Assembly: GCA_002633005.1 (NCBI GenBank)
Contig: NMRA01000159.1
Location: forward strand, 639,520 to 703,519
Source: Phoronis australis
Taxonomy: Eukaryota > Phoronida > Phoronidae
Length of the DNA: 64,000 nt
Direction: 5' to 3'
Each line of letters opens with the position of its first letter. Within the stretch, counting starts at the first letter, position 1. The notes under the pieces are model-generated. The model made no database searches, had not been told where the DNA came from, and saw only the letters and a list, made by a program, of their open reading frames with translations. Shown piece after piece: positions 1 to 11,900 of this stretch. The position numbers were made by a program, and so were the translations under genes.

Positions 1-2400
1 TCAAAGTCTTGCTTTAGTTTTGAAAGGCAAATAACATCTCCTTGTGTTAGAATCTTCGATTCAATGAACTCCAAACAAAACTGTAGAAAACATCTCTGAA
101 AACTGTGAATTCGTCACTCTTCACAATCGTTGTCTTTCTATTTTTTATAGCATGATGATCTGTGGATTCTGTGGTACTTGGCTTCTAAGACACAAGGTCT
201 TTATCTTTGAATTTCATTCGCATATTCAGAGCTCTGGACTGAGCTGTTGCTTGCGATACAAGTCCAACTGAAAAAACCCGAACTGTTAACACTAATTTAA
301 CATTCAACTATGAGTGATTTGGCATGCAATTTTTCAGACGGACTTATCAGGAACTGATCCACCACCAGCCTAACAAATTTACATGCCGTCTGATCTGTAG
401 CCTAATAATGTTGATCGTCTAATAATTAGATCAGTTGATGCAACTGAAAATAAATCAGCTGATATACCAGTGCAGTGATTGAAATTTATTGTTTTTCAAA
501 TCAGATGCTCAAACCATAGTCAATCGATTTACACTTAAGGTAATCGACGTTTGACGAAATGGACAGTGGCTTCCATCGTCCTCAAATTTCGACGGTGACG
601 ATGGCCACTTAGGCACTTTAATTTAATTATCATTGCAGCTACCTAAGTAATTAATGTTTACAAAAAATTTAGACTACGGGCAGGGGATGACGGCCACTTG
701 GGCATGTTGTTTGCAACCATCTACTCCATTTAACCTTCTCAAAAATTTTTGACTTAAAGTGCTTTAAAATCCCACCCACAGTATAACGCCATAGGATTAT
801 CCCTTAGCGCAAGCAGTGTCGATGTGGCAACTGAATGGAGTGTTTGAAAAACAGGATTGCAGGAGTATTTGTTTAAACTGGGAACAGATGAAAACATTAA
901 CGACCTCCTCAGAGGCATCTCTCTACGCGGTATTTCTAAACTTATAGGAACATAATTTGCCGAAAAGTATCCGGCATATGGAGTACCTATGGTATGATCA
1001 TCGTCTCTACTGGGTCAGCAGTATTGTCTAAGGCCTAGGCAGCCAAAGGACTGAACAAGTTAAAAAACAACTGGTGATAATGCTGAAACACACATGGAAA
1101 ACACCAAGATGTATTTTTAAAAAACACGTACCTGTTTTTGAAAGCTATACTTCTTTCTCTTTCTTGAAATGTGGCCCATAACGTACTTTTCCTGCTAACA
1201 AATGATGCACTCATGTTTCAGAATGTTCCTATCTTGTTCAGGTTAATTGGGTGTTTCAGATTTTGGAAGTATAATTGATTTTCTTGGGAAATCTTGGATA
1301 ACATCTGTATCACTTTCAGCAACTTCAGCTTTAGTACTACTGTTGGTGCCTTGAAACGTTGCTATGCCGTTCTATGTCCTTTCAATTTTTTGGTGTGACA
1401 CTTGGTCTTCTAGTCTACAGCACTCAGCAGTATACTGTGTAGACTACCAGGACATGCAGCTGTTTTCTGCACAAACGTTTGTGACACCTCTTCTTCTTTT
1501 TAATCTACTGATCTACAGAGTTCCACAGTTAATCAGCTTTCATCAGGAAGCTTTCCTAAGCTTCTTTAGGCTCTGACATCACAATTTTGTGCTGTTTGAT
1601 AAACCTTGAATTATACAGGCATCACACTCCATGGGGGCAGCCATATTGAAGTAACTAAGCACAACAATACAATCTGACTCTCTGATTGGTCAATTTATTA
1701 GAAAAGCGCCATCAAGTGGCAGGAATGTGCATCATATTTTGTGCAACAAAAACACCTTTTTTAAATAAAATGTGCAAGTGTAGACGTGGGAACTTTTTGG
1801 AATTTGATTTATAGGTATATTATCTAGCCACATAGAAAAACTAGGTTGCCCCCCGAAAGTACTCACAAGGATGAACGCTATGAGATCTGGCCCACCGACT
1901 AAATAGTGAAATTTCCATGCATCCTGGTAAGTTTCTGGCACTTAACATGTCTCTGGAGTTTTTCGTAAGATAATTTAAAACCTTCTCGATTTTGTCACAT
2001 GAACTTGGGTCATAAGTTTCGTGAAACCATTGTGCACATCTGGGTATGAGTCACGCCACCAGCAAAAATTTTTGTTGGAACATCTGCTTACACACACACC
2101 TTTTTTAGCATACGAAAAGTCATATACGAAAAAGTTTGGTGTGCATACAGGGGTTTAGACAACTTCCAAATATTCAAGAGCATAAGGAGCACTGATGGGG
2201 CGTAAAAACTTGAATATCAGATGATCGCGTAACAGCAGCCTTAAGTTGTTTAAGAACGAAGACCTGTACTGTTAGTCCGGAAATAAACATGTGTTCTGTC
2301 TCGTTACGAGAAAAACTGGCGAACGATGGTGCTCTCAGCTCATAGTCTATTATTAAAAGCGACAATAAACAATTAGTATCACTTTATTAAGCTGAATCAC
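1..2400. other. Intergenic, no supported gene
   Basis: I see no convincing exon, RNA gene or complete element here. The open frames present are short, rich in Cys, Phe and Ser, and look like chance reads of A+T-rich DNA. A short phrase, roughly a-t-g-g-c-c-a-c-t-t-g/a-g-g-c, occurs twice near 600 and 690. Confidence 0.5.
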
Positions 2401-2503
2401 GTTGACAACAATTGAAAAACGTTAAATGTATCAGGAAACAAATCATCTGAAAACAGGTTCACGAAACCAAAACATCCAGTGCACAGTGGTGAAAAGATAT
2501 ACT

Positions 2504-2785
2504 GGACCAGTTTGCAGAGGGACCAGAATAACACTGAGAGTACAAAAAAAGGCTGACCTGGTCGGTCACGAGACCAAGAGTGCACCTGTGCTTATTATCC
2601 CTATAAAAATAGTCGATCTGTTGCGGGACAAAACAGTAGTGGCTGAGATAAATAGATTTACAAAGCACACTTTGGTAAAAAAATCACAAGACTAGTTCGC
2701 CGAGGGACCAGAAGTACACTGAAACTCAATAGCTACACCAATCAAGCTGGCCTGATCCGTCGCGAGACCTAAAGTGTACTATGCA
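2504..2785. repeat. Two diverged copies of a ~90 bp repeat
   Basis: A unit beginning with a ggaccag-type word, followed by the phrase gagggaccagaa and ending in a cgagacc.aa.agtg phrase, occurs at about 2504-2585 and again at about 2689-2780. The copies are clearly related but differ at many positions. The function is unknown; it is probably part of an old repeat. Confidence 0.5.
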
Positions 2786-2840
2786 AAAAATTTTGAATTG
2801 AAAACTTTTCTCTAGGCACTTTTTAATCCCCAGTGGTTAC

Positions 2841-3082
2841 TCATACGTTAGTCCTATCCTTCTGTTGTCTAGACTGCCAAGGAATCTGTATATCGGATCC
2901 AATGGTTTGCTCGTCTTGGAACCATTCTACCCAGATATCTTTGATGTTTGTTCCCAACGCTTGCACTTCGTCAACTGCTGTGTAAATGAGCTTGTAAGCC
3001 TCTACAATGCCAGCATCTTGTTTCGCAGCTCAGTTAGCACTAAGACCCTTGAGGTTGCCAAGTCCATTCAAAAGACTTACAT
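2841..3082 (-). pseudogene. hAT-type transposase C-terminal relic
   Basis: Reading the minus strand from about 3082 to the stop at 2841 gives a frame containing VEAYKLIYTAVDEVQAL, then IWVEWFQDE, GSDIQIPW and RQQKDRTNV, with one internal stop near the start. The order (Val-Glu-Ala-Tyr-Lys helix, D.EF..WF-like block, then P...RQ..R.NV) is what I know from the C-terminal part of hAT-superfamily transposases of the DUF4371 / zinc-finger MYM-like group found in many animals. The rest of the transposase is missing or unreadable. It is too short and broken to be active. The family call rests on remembered sequence patterns and was not searched. Confidence 0.6.
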
Positions 3083-3733
3083 GCGCAACTAAATTTGATC
3101 CGTTCATCATGGACTACTTCAAACCTTGGCGATGTATACCGGGGCCTATTTGCATCTCTTGCAATTTTCGAAATAAACGTCCCAATGTCTGAACGCTTAT
3201 AACCCGAAGTATTAACATCAAATAAATGCCCATGGGCATGAGCGTTTCATCGGGTGGGCCATTCTGCGGAAATTCCCAGTATAGAAGACGGCAGCCTGTG
3301 CTTACTGCAGGTAGAAAGACGGTAGCTGTTGAGGTCGGAGCTAGGGCTCCTTAGAAGGCCTATTGAACATCGCACCAGTCCCGCAAGACTTTGTTGTGAA
3401 AGAACAGCCTCCCCGCAATTTCTGGTACTGTACACAGTTCGCAAACGCGGTCACTTTGTCAATGTGAGTGCTCCCTTGGTCATTCCGTGCATAGACATAA
3501 CTTGTTAGAGTGTATCTTCAAACGGACTCACGAGCAGACCCCCTCCCCCCACTCAATTTGCTTTACTTGGGGTTTACACACGCTGGTGGGGCCGTTTTTG
3601 TTTTGCTGGAGACGTTTTTGTTTTTTTTTTATTTTTGGGTCCTGGCCCAAGGGGGGGTAAACCTCCTGACCCCCCCCCCGTAGATCCGCCACTGGGTTTT
3701 CGCACGATAGTCCCCAACACGGAGGAGGACACT

Positions 3734-4065
3734 GGTGTTGAATTGGATTACAACAGAACAGTATTAAAGAGATGTGGCTATCCTGAGTGGTCGATCATTC
3801 CACAAGGCAAACCATTGCGGAGTCAGGCCTCAGATCACGCAGCCTGACAAGAGGGGAAACATCAGAAAAACATTACCTTTTGTGCCAGGGATCTCAAACC
3901 AGGTTAAATCTCATATGAGGGGCCACGATATTCCTGTTGCGTTCAAACCAATTAACACCATAAGGAGTCAGCTGATGAATGTGAAAGATAAGACCACGAA
4001 ACAGAAAAAATCAAATGTGGTGTATGGCATTTCATGCTCGGATCCAGGGTGTGAGGAAGCCTACA
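3734..4065 (+). pseudogene. Penelope-like retroelement C-terminal fragment
   Basis: A plus-strand frame reads KRCGYPEWS, then after a frameshift GNIRKTLPFVPGISNQVK, VAFKPINTIRSQLMNVKDKT, and KKSNVVYGISCSDPGCEEAY. These blocks (…GYP.W.., LPFV.GIS..., VAF.P.NT.RS.L...KDKT, SNVVY.I.C....C...Y) are the linker between the reverse transcriptase and the GIY-YIG endonuclease of Penelope-like elements. The GIY-YIG domain that should follow immediately (Y-I-G-E-T) is absent. The frame breaks off at the Tyr, so the element is truncated at the linker. One frameshift lies near 3790. Clearly a dead copy. Confidence 0.75.
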
Positions 4066-4784
4066 ATAGCCCACTTGCGAGTTTCTCATTAGTCAATGTG
4101 ACGTCACCGGAAGGGGGCAAAACCCGGACGCCATATTGCTCTTGTTTTCACACACGCTAAGGAGGCACTGAACAGTTCTCATATTGATTTGCCTATCAGA
4201 ACACACGTCAATAGACTCTTCACCCTTTCTTCACTCTGTCAAAAACTGCACGCAAATAAAGAAAAGTTTTGAGTCATTTCACATCACAAGCCCTACAGGT
4301 GAGCACAGAAACTTTGTACTCTCTTGTATTTTTGACCCTTTCACTCTCAATGGAAACCAAGCTGAACTAAGAAAAATAAGGGCAAAAAATGCAAAATCGG
4401 CACCTTTCACCACTTCCCTGCCGAGGCACGACTAAAACCAACAATATATTCTGAAAGAAAATTTCCTACAGATTCCGAAAATCTGGTCCAGAAGTACTGT
4501 CAATCAACTATTTTTTTTTGCAAATCTGGCTTGTTTGAGGGCTACCTGAAATCGCGGCCAATTTCTCAGTCGCTACCCAGCAATGCACAATTGCAACCGG
4601 GGGCCGCCATCTTGAAGAAGAGTGCAGCTGCAGCCTAGAAAGTGGCCTTTTTATTTTCAGCATGTTCACAAATGCAAACAAACCACATTCACCGAGCCTA
4701 CATGCAATGCCCACCTACAAAATGCCCCCAAACTTGGCCTACCCCAAAGTTTTAATATTTTGGCCGCAACCTAACTATTCAGTG

Positions 4785-4915
4785 CCCCCCCCCGGGCTAG
4801 TGCCGCAAAAATAAAACAGGCAGAGCGTAGGGAAATGTTGAGTTTATTAATTAACCCCGGTAATTAACATTATACGGCGGAAACAAGATTGAAATGTGCA
4901 CATGTTAGTATATGG
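4785..4915 (-). mobile_element. MITE fragment, family M1, minus orientation
   Basis: The segment with gccgcaaaaataaaacaggc followed by ttgagtttattaattaacc and attatacggcggaaacaag is closely matched at 57040-57150. It resembles the reverse complement of the 3' part of the 22.75 kb copy, which contains tgctgttttattttgcttgc and the gcagcagc motif. It is non-coding, and only one end is clear. Confidence 0.6.
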
Positions 4916-4958
4916 GCCTGCTACCGAGTCTGGCAAATGAGCTCTGATGACACGCACG

Positions 4959-5031
4959 CGCTCGCTCGCAAACGCGACCCAGTCGCAAAATTACCTTTTT
5001 TACTCTCGCGACATCTAGCGCCCAGATAGCG
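4959..5031 (+). repeat. Left arm of 73 bp inverted repeat
   Basis: This stretch, with gcgacccagtcgcaaaatta and ctctcgcgacatctagcgcc as its core, is matched almost base for base, in reverse complement, at 8769-8841. The two arms could be terminal repeats of one 3.9 kb element or two inverted copies of the same MITE. Related words at 57230 (ctctcccgcgacatct) favour the second reading. Confidence 0.8.
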
Positions 5032-5476
5032 TTTTGATGACATGCGCGTTGATAGAATGACCGGAGTCTTCACAAGTGGAGGAGTATTTTATATAGGAAG
5101 TAAACACTTGCGGAGGTCGGCTTTGTTTTTGTTTTCAAATTACACTGCAGTTGTATTCTTTGATAATTTGTAAAGGTGTAAACAAAAATACTCCAAGTAT
5201 ATGGCCTCTGTGCTTATGATATACCTCGCATTTTGCCTAATATAACTTTTGACATAAGTAATTGGCTTGTAAAATGCACACTTTATCTATTCATCAGTCT
5301 TACACAGTCGGTCACAAAGCCGATGTTATGTTTATTTGACGCCGCATGGTTGTCAATACTTGCATTTGAAGGCAACATGTTCATCTAATCAGATTTTGAA
5401 TTTGTCAATGCCCAAATAACATGCAGTGCTGCGAACACAAACCAATTTGCAAGTGTGAGGAACTGGCCGTACTAAT

Positions 5477-5796
5477 CAGTGGCGGATCTAGGATACCATT
5501 AAGGGGTGTCCAACATGTTGCCTCGGGACATTGTGCAAGGTGTGATTGGCAATTGCATGTGCGTAAGCAGCCCCAAAGGTGAGGGAGCCAGCCCGCGGAA
5601 GTGCACTTTCCATTCAGGAAAATCAACCATTCGACTATCGATTAAAAAAAGGAGCAGCCACTCCGCGGCAACTTGGACGTTCACCGCTACCGGTCCTACT
5701 TCCTAGACTCAATATTTCCTCACACTCCACACTGTTGCCCCTTCATTTGCTTGCGGCAGCTGAGGGGGGGGTTGTCGGGGGCTAAATCCGCCTATG
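5477..5796 (+). mobile_element. hAT-like MITE, family M1, near-complete
   Basis: It begins cagtggcggatctaggatac and ends ggctaaatccgcctatg, so the ends form imperfect inverted repeats based on GGCGGATYTAG. Inside are blocks shared with copies at 16.5, 19.4 and 22.75 kb: ccaacatgttgcctcggg near the 5' end, then an accggtcct.. block, caatatttcctcacactcc, and a tgcttgcggcagctg motif near the 3' end. It has no coding capacity. The GGCGGATC-type terminus is typical of non-autonomous hAT-like elements, which is the basis for the class call. I could not find a clean 8 bp target duplication. Confidence 0.7.
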
Positions 5797-5925
5797 ATAA
5801 TTCCCATAAATTCTGAAGGTGTTTCGTCTTTAGTCAAGAGGTAGTTCTTCGTGGTAAATGGAAATGTAATCCTATCAAGGTAAGAACTATAAAAAATTTT
5901 TATAAGCGTAAAGCGAGGTCGCATT

Positions 5926-6090
5926 TCATTTCTTACAGCTAAATGGTGTGCAATGAAGCCTAAAGTCAAAAATAGATTGTACATGTAGGCTAATTTCAAC
6001 ATTCTGAACACCATAAAACTTAGTGTAAGCAGAAATATTGTATTTACCATCAGAGAAAACAACATAGGATTTGTAGTTTGCAGGTGATTC
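5926..6090 (-). pseudogene. Unrecognised coding-like fragment
   Basis: The minus-strand frame from about 6090 to a stop at 5926 contains YKSYVVFSDGKYNISAY, FYGVQNVEISLHVQSIF and FRLHCTPFSCKK. Composition and codon use look like real protein, unlike the competing longer hydrophobic frame. There is no initiating Met, and a stop lies just upstream with no clear splice acceptor. It could be the last piece of the decayed minus-strand gene at 6.4-8.0 kb. No family recognised. Confidence 0.35.
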
Positions 6091-6422
6091 ATTTTATTTT
6101 ACATTGTTTCATGACACGTAAGAACCATCTTTAACGATCTGTATTTCTAGATATACAATATTAGTTAGCATTGATGTGACTTATTCAAAGCAGACACCTG
6201 CAGAACAAATGAAGTCTCAAACAACTGAGGAAGAATAAAAATAATTATTGAATAATTTGAAATAGAAATGGATGTTGATTGTTATCAAATACTGATGCAA
6301 AATATGATAAAAAACAACATCAGTTGTGTTGTTGTCAACACTTTCCAACATTTGGAAATAAACTGGCATCTAAACTGATACAAAAATAATAAATAAGACC
6401 AGAAGGTGACACAGAATACAAC

Positions 6423-6647
6423 TTATCCATCTGAAAATAAAATAAGAACTGTAATCAATTGAAAATCAAGCTTTACAATGATTGATGAAATACCTGTAGA
6501 TAAACAGTAATTATTAAACAACATGTTGCTAATGTTTAGTAGTAAACCCTGAATTCTTAACCCAAGTCCTTTAGAGTTTAAAACATCACCAAGTTCATTA
6601 TATAGTTCTTGAGTCATTTGAATTGGCAACTCTAGATGTGCTGCCAT
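6423..6647 (-). pseudogene. Candidate exons of the minus-strand decayed gene
   Basis: The minus strand starting at the Met codon near 6647 reads MAAHLELPIQMTQELYNELG and continues DVLNSKGLGLRIQGLLL. A strong acceptor-like run (ttattttattttcag) lies close to 6430, followed by MDKLYSVSPSGLIYYF. The first part looks like an N-terminal exon (Met plus an amphipathic acidic helix). Neither piece is recognised. They share strand with the zinc-finger/PHD relic at 7.0-7.4 kb and may belong to it or to a separate small gene. Confidence 0.3.
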
Positions 6648-7011
6648 GGTGGAGTTTGAAGCCTGATAGATTGAAGCCAGAATTTTATGTATCTTTTAAT
6701 CAAAACTATTAGCTGTTATGATTGAACTTTATAAAAGTACAAAACGGATACCTACAATAGTAAGTTAAAGGCTATGACCAGAAACGGAAGATGCATTTGA
6801 GCCGCATAATACTGGGCAACGCATATTTTACATAAAGTATATTAAAAGTGAATCAAACATTGAGAATCATTAACATATTCTGCATCAAGTAGTAGTTAAT
6901 ATTTGATAACAGTTGAGCAACAGTTAGTTTCACATAATAAAGATGAATAAGTGTGCTTGTTTTTGAAGTAATTAATATCTAAAGTCAATCATTTGATTGT
7001 ATGCTGGAGTA

Positions 7012-7430
7012 CCAAGCTAGACAAAACCATTCCACCTCAGAGGGAGGTGGATTGTCCTCAATAACATTTTCACATTTGAAATGAAACCAGTCGTATCATC
7101 TGTCACATTGAATGGATGGTTGAATTCCCTCATCAGGGTCCTTACATTCTAAGTTACATACGGAACACAAGAAATGTTTCAAACTTGTTTTTGGCCTATG
7201 CTTTGACGGTTTAGGAGAAAGCTTATGCTTTGCAATTTTTGCCAAACCAGGTTTCTTGGAATTCTACAAGTCTTGTAGTTTTTTAATTGGAAAGTAAGGC
7301 ATAGGAGACAAACAAGCATCTTTATCCTCAAATGTAGAAGATGTGATAGAATGCTTTTTGAGATGGTTGCAGAATTCTTGGAGATTTTTGAAAATACAAT
7401 TCACTCCTTCTTTATAACAATACATAAATC
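7012..7430 (-). pseudogene. Decayed C2H2-like plus PHD-finger protein
   Basis: The minus-strand frame from about 7430 reads FMYCYKEGVNCIFKNLQEF then CNHLKKH, a C..C/H...H-type finger. A basic linker with KPGLAKIAKHKLSPKPSKH follows, then CSVCNLECKDPDEG, IQCDR, YDWFHFKCENV and VEWFCLAW. The second block has the PHD spacing (C-x2-C ... C-D ... W-F-H-x2-C ... W-F-C), but the last Cys is replaced by Trp. In-frame stops sit at 7264-7266 in the linker and 7096-7098 inside the PHD finger, just before YDWFH. PHD fingers bind histone tails in host proteins but also occur in transposon accessory proteins. The position between inverted repeats and the decay favour a transposon gene. Non-functional as it stands. 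Confidence 0.6.
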
Positions 7431-7785
7431 TTCGCTTCCTATGATTGGACTGAATGCATTTCCTCAGGCTACCCTCATTAGTAAAACAGAACGGTTTAAG
7501 TCAGAAAGCACGCTTGGCACTGAATCATTACAGAAAGTTTTTTTTACAATTTTGACTCTCATTTTGTGGATGGGTGTTTGAGATGGGAAGACGAGTAATC
7601 TGGAATATGAGGCACAGTACTCATATACAATTATTTGTTTTAGTCCGTTTCCTGGTTTCTGAATGATAACACAACATACAGGTGTTTAAAAAGTATGGTT
7701 TCCCTATAACAATAAATGACAGACAAGTGCAAAAGTGCACAAATAATATTTACAAACATTGTGACCAGCAAGCAGCACGTGATAC

Positions 7786-8009
7786 TCTTCAGGGATGTAA
7801 AATTTGGTCTTTTCTCTGTTAATTTGAAGCAACATTCCCACCAGGTCCTTATTGGTTCTATTAACTGGAGCATCTGCATTATATCCATGTTCGGAAATGC
7901 CAGTTTGTAACACAGAAGGACTGAAAGTAGAAAGCGTGAGTGAATTATTCTCAAAAGACAATGTATGGAAATTCACCATCTGTCCACATGTAACATTTGC
8001 CATCCTTTT
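7786..8009 (-). CDS. Candidate exon upstream of PHD relic
   Basis: On the minus strand an acceptor-like acttttag precedes aaaaggATGgcaaatg at 8009. The frame runs 224 nt through MANVTCGQMVNFHTLSFENN, SVLQTGISEHGYNADAPV and NKDLVGMLLQINREK to KFYIPEE, where gaaga|gtatca makes a plausible donor. Beyond that point the frame becomes Cys/Leu-rich and non-protein-like. There is no known domain. It lies 350 nt upstream, in the same orientation, of the zinc-finger/PHD relic and could be an earlier exon of that gene. Exon boundaries are inferred by eye. Confidence 0.35.
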
Positions 8010-8271
8010 CTAAAAGTTTTACTCACACTCGCTTTCAAGAACCGATGTAAAACACAGTTCACGAATCAAACAGTTTGGTATCGACATGGGTTAACAGCAC
8101 AGTTGATATTCAGACATGATTGGTGCATCTCCAACGTGACATCGAAACGGTTCTGGCACATTGTAACATCTCAGTTATTGATGCAAGTAATTTGTTCCAG
8201 AGAAACACTTCAATTGAGACGTAATAATTTTATGGACTCTTCCTCATTCTTACTTGATGATTTATTGCAGG

Positions 8272-8516
8272 TCAAGCGTCTGGAAGTCTACAACCAAATT
8301 TATGAGTTGCTGGAACACTTAAAATAATTATGAAAATTAGGCCCAAATTAATACCTAACGAACGGTTACTAAGTCTAAGCCAGGTTACAAAACAATTGTC
8401 AAGCGTCTGAAAGTCTACAACCAAATATATGAGTTACTGGAACATTTAAATAATATGAAAATTAGACCTAATACACAACGAACGGTTACTAACTAAGCCA
8501 GGTTAAAAAACAATTG
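8272..8516. repeat. Tandem duplication, 127 + 118 bp
   Basis: The unit beginning tcaagcgtctggaagtctac at 8272 starts again at 8399 (tcaagcgtctgaaagtctac). The copies share the ccaaat.tatgagtt.ctgg block, the aacgaacggttactaa block and a terminal aacaattg. They are highly similar with a few small deletions in the second copy, so the duplication is fairly young. Confidence 0.9.
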
Positions 8517-8768
8517 TCTGCTCTAGACCTTTAAACACGGAGCTGCAAACTAATGATTAATGACAAAATGAAATTATGCACTACTATGTAATTAAGCCTT
8601 TACAACTGTAATCTTGAACACGTTAAGAATTAGAAGGAATCACTAATTTTGTAATAGAAGAAGCAACCCAGGTAAATGTCGCTTGTATGTTCGCTTTCAA
8701 TCGCAGTCTGTTTCTGCACCAGCAAATGCCAGAATCAGAAAGAGGTAAAAGTGCTCCATCCGGTAATA

Positions 8769-8841
8769 CGCTATCTGGGCGCTAGATGTCGCGAGAGTAA
8801 AAAAGGTAATTTTGCGACTGGGTCGCGTTTGCCGCTCGCTC
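8769..8841 (-). repeat. Right arm of 73 bp inverted repeat
   Basis: This is the reverse complement of 4959-5031, running from cgctatctgggcgctagatg to tttgccgctcgctc with only one or two differences. Sequence immediately inside the two arms does not match. Confidence 0.8.
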
Positions 8842-8959
8842 ACTCGGTGCACACCTGCAGACTAACTTCAAAACAAACGTCACGTGACAACAACTTGTGT
8901 TCGTCCAGATTTTTCGCTTGTTGCGGGGTGCGATCTAGCCCAGACTTGGATTGCGATTA

Positions 8960-11900
8960 ATCCCGACTCCACAGGAACTTGAAAATCTTAAGTACGCTAT
9001 TTGGAAAACTTAAAGTCCTGGTCTCAAAATGCCCATGTGGTTCCACTATCCGACATATAGGGTCAGAAAGGAATGAATTTGACACCGTTTCTCAAGAATG
9101 CAGGAACAGGTGACAATGTTTTTCATCTATTTGAAGGTTGTGAATTCTTTTGCATGTCCACATGATTATTTTTTGGTGTTTTGTATGCGCAGAATGAGGT
9201 GTTAGTGTATAACGTACACTGTCGGTTTTTCAAGTGCATGAAACATGTACCTCCACCAAAAGTGTCCTGGTATTGTTATCGCAACTGATTTTCAAGTATC
9301 AGTGACATTCTGCTTACACAGGTCATGCACATACCACATGATATCAAAGTTGTCGTCTGCAGACCCGTAGCCAGGAGGGTTCGGGGATTCCATCGCAGTT
9401 GAAAATTTTCGGGCACAGTAGGCCTACATTCGTCACAGATGGGACATAGATGAACAACAAATACAATAATTTGTTGCAATTGTTACTGGTACTGTACTAA
9501 CTATAATAATTAGCAAGTGGTGTTAATAATTTCGAATTTGATTCTGAATGAAAGCAGTACTTTACATTGTCTCTTCGGGCCAATTCGGGCCGTACCCCAG
9601 CGGCCAACTTCACCAAGTGGCCATTTGTTCGCGTAGATGACACTGAGGGTCGTGCTGACCGCTAGAGGACGCTTGATGTTATTGAAACTCTTAAATTCCT
9701 GGTCTTTCACGTTGTTAACCCTTATTACATGGTTAGAGGATGTAAAACGATCCAAGAAGTACCTACCCCATAACTAATACACGATCCGTACTCGAAAAAA
9801 GTTTGAACGCACCACTTACGATTCGCACCCGAAGAACCACCGCCATTTTGAACTTGCCGCGAACCCGGAAGTACAATTCATTCTGGAACCCAGGCTAAGA
9901 AAACGCCGTCAGAGTGAGTGCCTGTTACCAACCTGCAAACGGGGGTGAAATAATGGACAGCGCGCCTTAATTTTAATAAAATCAAAATACGGACAATTTT
10001 ATCGAATTTGCCGAAAAAATGTGACGAATAAATTTTCACAGAAATTATTTTGCCGGCCTCAGGACCGCAGCCTATTGGACCCGGTGAGGATCGAGACAAG
10101 ACCCACGCGAACGGTAAAGGCATGCGGTTGCAAGCTGTTTTGTCGAAGTGAAATGTTCAAATCATGAAAGCCGTATACATGTATATTGAAAGGTAGTTTC
10201 AGACACTTGCATAAAATTACGGTCTCGTTAATCCTGTGTCACACTGCCGCGGCAGCCCTTAGCTAGCGTCAGTGCCAGCTACCAGTATGAATTAAGACTA
10301 TACCGTCAAAATACAGCTAGCTTGTTAGTAGGCCCATACAGCTTTGGGCCAAGGCTACCCTTAGGCCTACCTGATCGCTGGCCACAGCGCTCGCTCAAAC
10401 GAGGTTTATTTAGAGCTTGGGTACTTCTGGCGAACTGTGCAAAGTTGTTGGCTTTCGACAGAGATTTTCCCAGACTTTGTATGAGCGCACCAAGCTTAAA
10501 AAATTGGTGGCTGGAATTTTTGGGAATGTTTAGCTTTTACTATAAGATTCACTGGGTATGTTCAGAGTTATGAATGGCAGACGCTAAATTTTGGTACTTC
10601 CTGTCTTCTAGTGGAATATATCGTCTCGCTTTCTACTTTTTTCGGAGTTCGTGCTTCTCTGACTGAGGCAGACCTTTTTCCATTTCTCCAAATAGGGGCT
10701 CGTTCGAGCACATAAGTATGACAAGTCCAATACAAAATGTTATCATTTTTTATTCATTAAACCAAAATGATTCAACCTTTTAACATAATAAGTAACTTAA
10801 AATGCACAATACTTTACAACCTTTAGCATTACAAACACTATTCAACAGCAAAAGTTTCCACGATATGAAAGTGGACATACATGTAACTATTACCATGGTG
10901 ACCGAATAGTGTTTCCTTACACCAGAATTTGACAAGCATGAAATAAAAAATATGAAGTTGCAAGGAATAAGACTGGAGGCTTGAAGCTTCACAATAAAGC
11001 ATAGCTTATTTCTCAAATTAAGATTATTCATATTGTTGACTTGATAACCTGAATTAACAAGCAATAAGTTACAAAACATGACTTGAAAGCAATTGAGACT
11101 TAAAATTTAGAAAAATGTTAATCATTTTTGACACCTAATCAAGCCTTGAACAGCAGTTGATAGTCAAACAAAAAACCATTTCAAAATTATTTCAACTATT
11201 TCTTAGCTTAGTGTAAGATCACCTGAATGGGAAATTCACAGTAAAATAATTCGAATTATCTTACATTTTTGCACAAAAAACATGAAAATTGAACAAAGTT
11301 CCTTTTTTGTAGCAAAGTTTGTCAAAATGTCACAAATTACAAAGTATCAGGTTGAACATGCCTTCCAGTTCAGCAAAAGTCGCCATGTTGCCGGTGCCGC
11401 CAGAAATGAGACGGGAATTGTGAGCACATTTATCACTTAATGAGTAACAACTGCGAGGCTGAAATTTGGTGAACACTGTTGAATCGTGCAGAATAGTAAG
11501 TAAAGATATGTCTCATTAAATTTCACCGTAAATTGTTGGCGAAAACAATTTACACAAAGTTTTAAACTCGTAACTTATACCGCTGTCCTCCAATAAGGCC
11601 GACGCGATCCAAACAAAGTGACCCAAATTTCGCCACAAAAATTGCAATAACGTAACAGTGCTTGCCCGATTTTGATAATTTTGATTTTTACTGGGTAGGA
11701 TGCACTACCTTTCCGATGATAGCAAAGCACTTTTTCAAAACGAGAAAAAAAAAATGATCAAAACGGAAAGAAATTGGTTCGACCCATATTGGTTCCTAGG
11801 TTCGACCGCCCAACGTAAAGAACTAAACACCAATGCTATTTTAACATAATAAGTACGAGTACCATTCCAAAAAAATTCAACGACCACTAACTACAAACTA

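Noticed and set aside
4184-4560. FHHFPAEARLKP as a THAP domain
   Set aside because: No zinc ligands in register and no Trp motif.
7965-8327. 120-codon plus-strand frame
   Set aside because: It overlaps a better minus-strand exon candidate and its end lies in the tandem duplication.
9790-10450. G+C-rich patch as a promoter
   Set aside because: No adjoining first exon or consistent core promoter elements.
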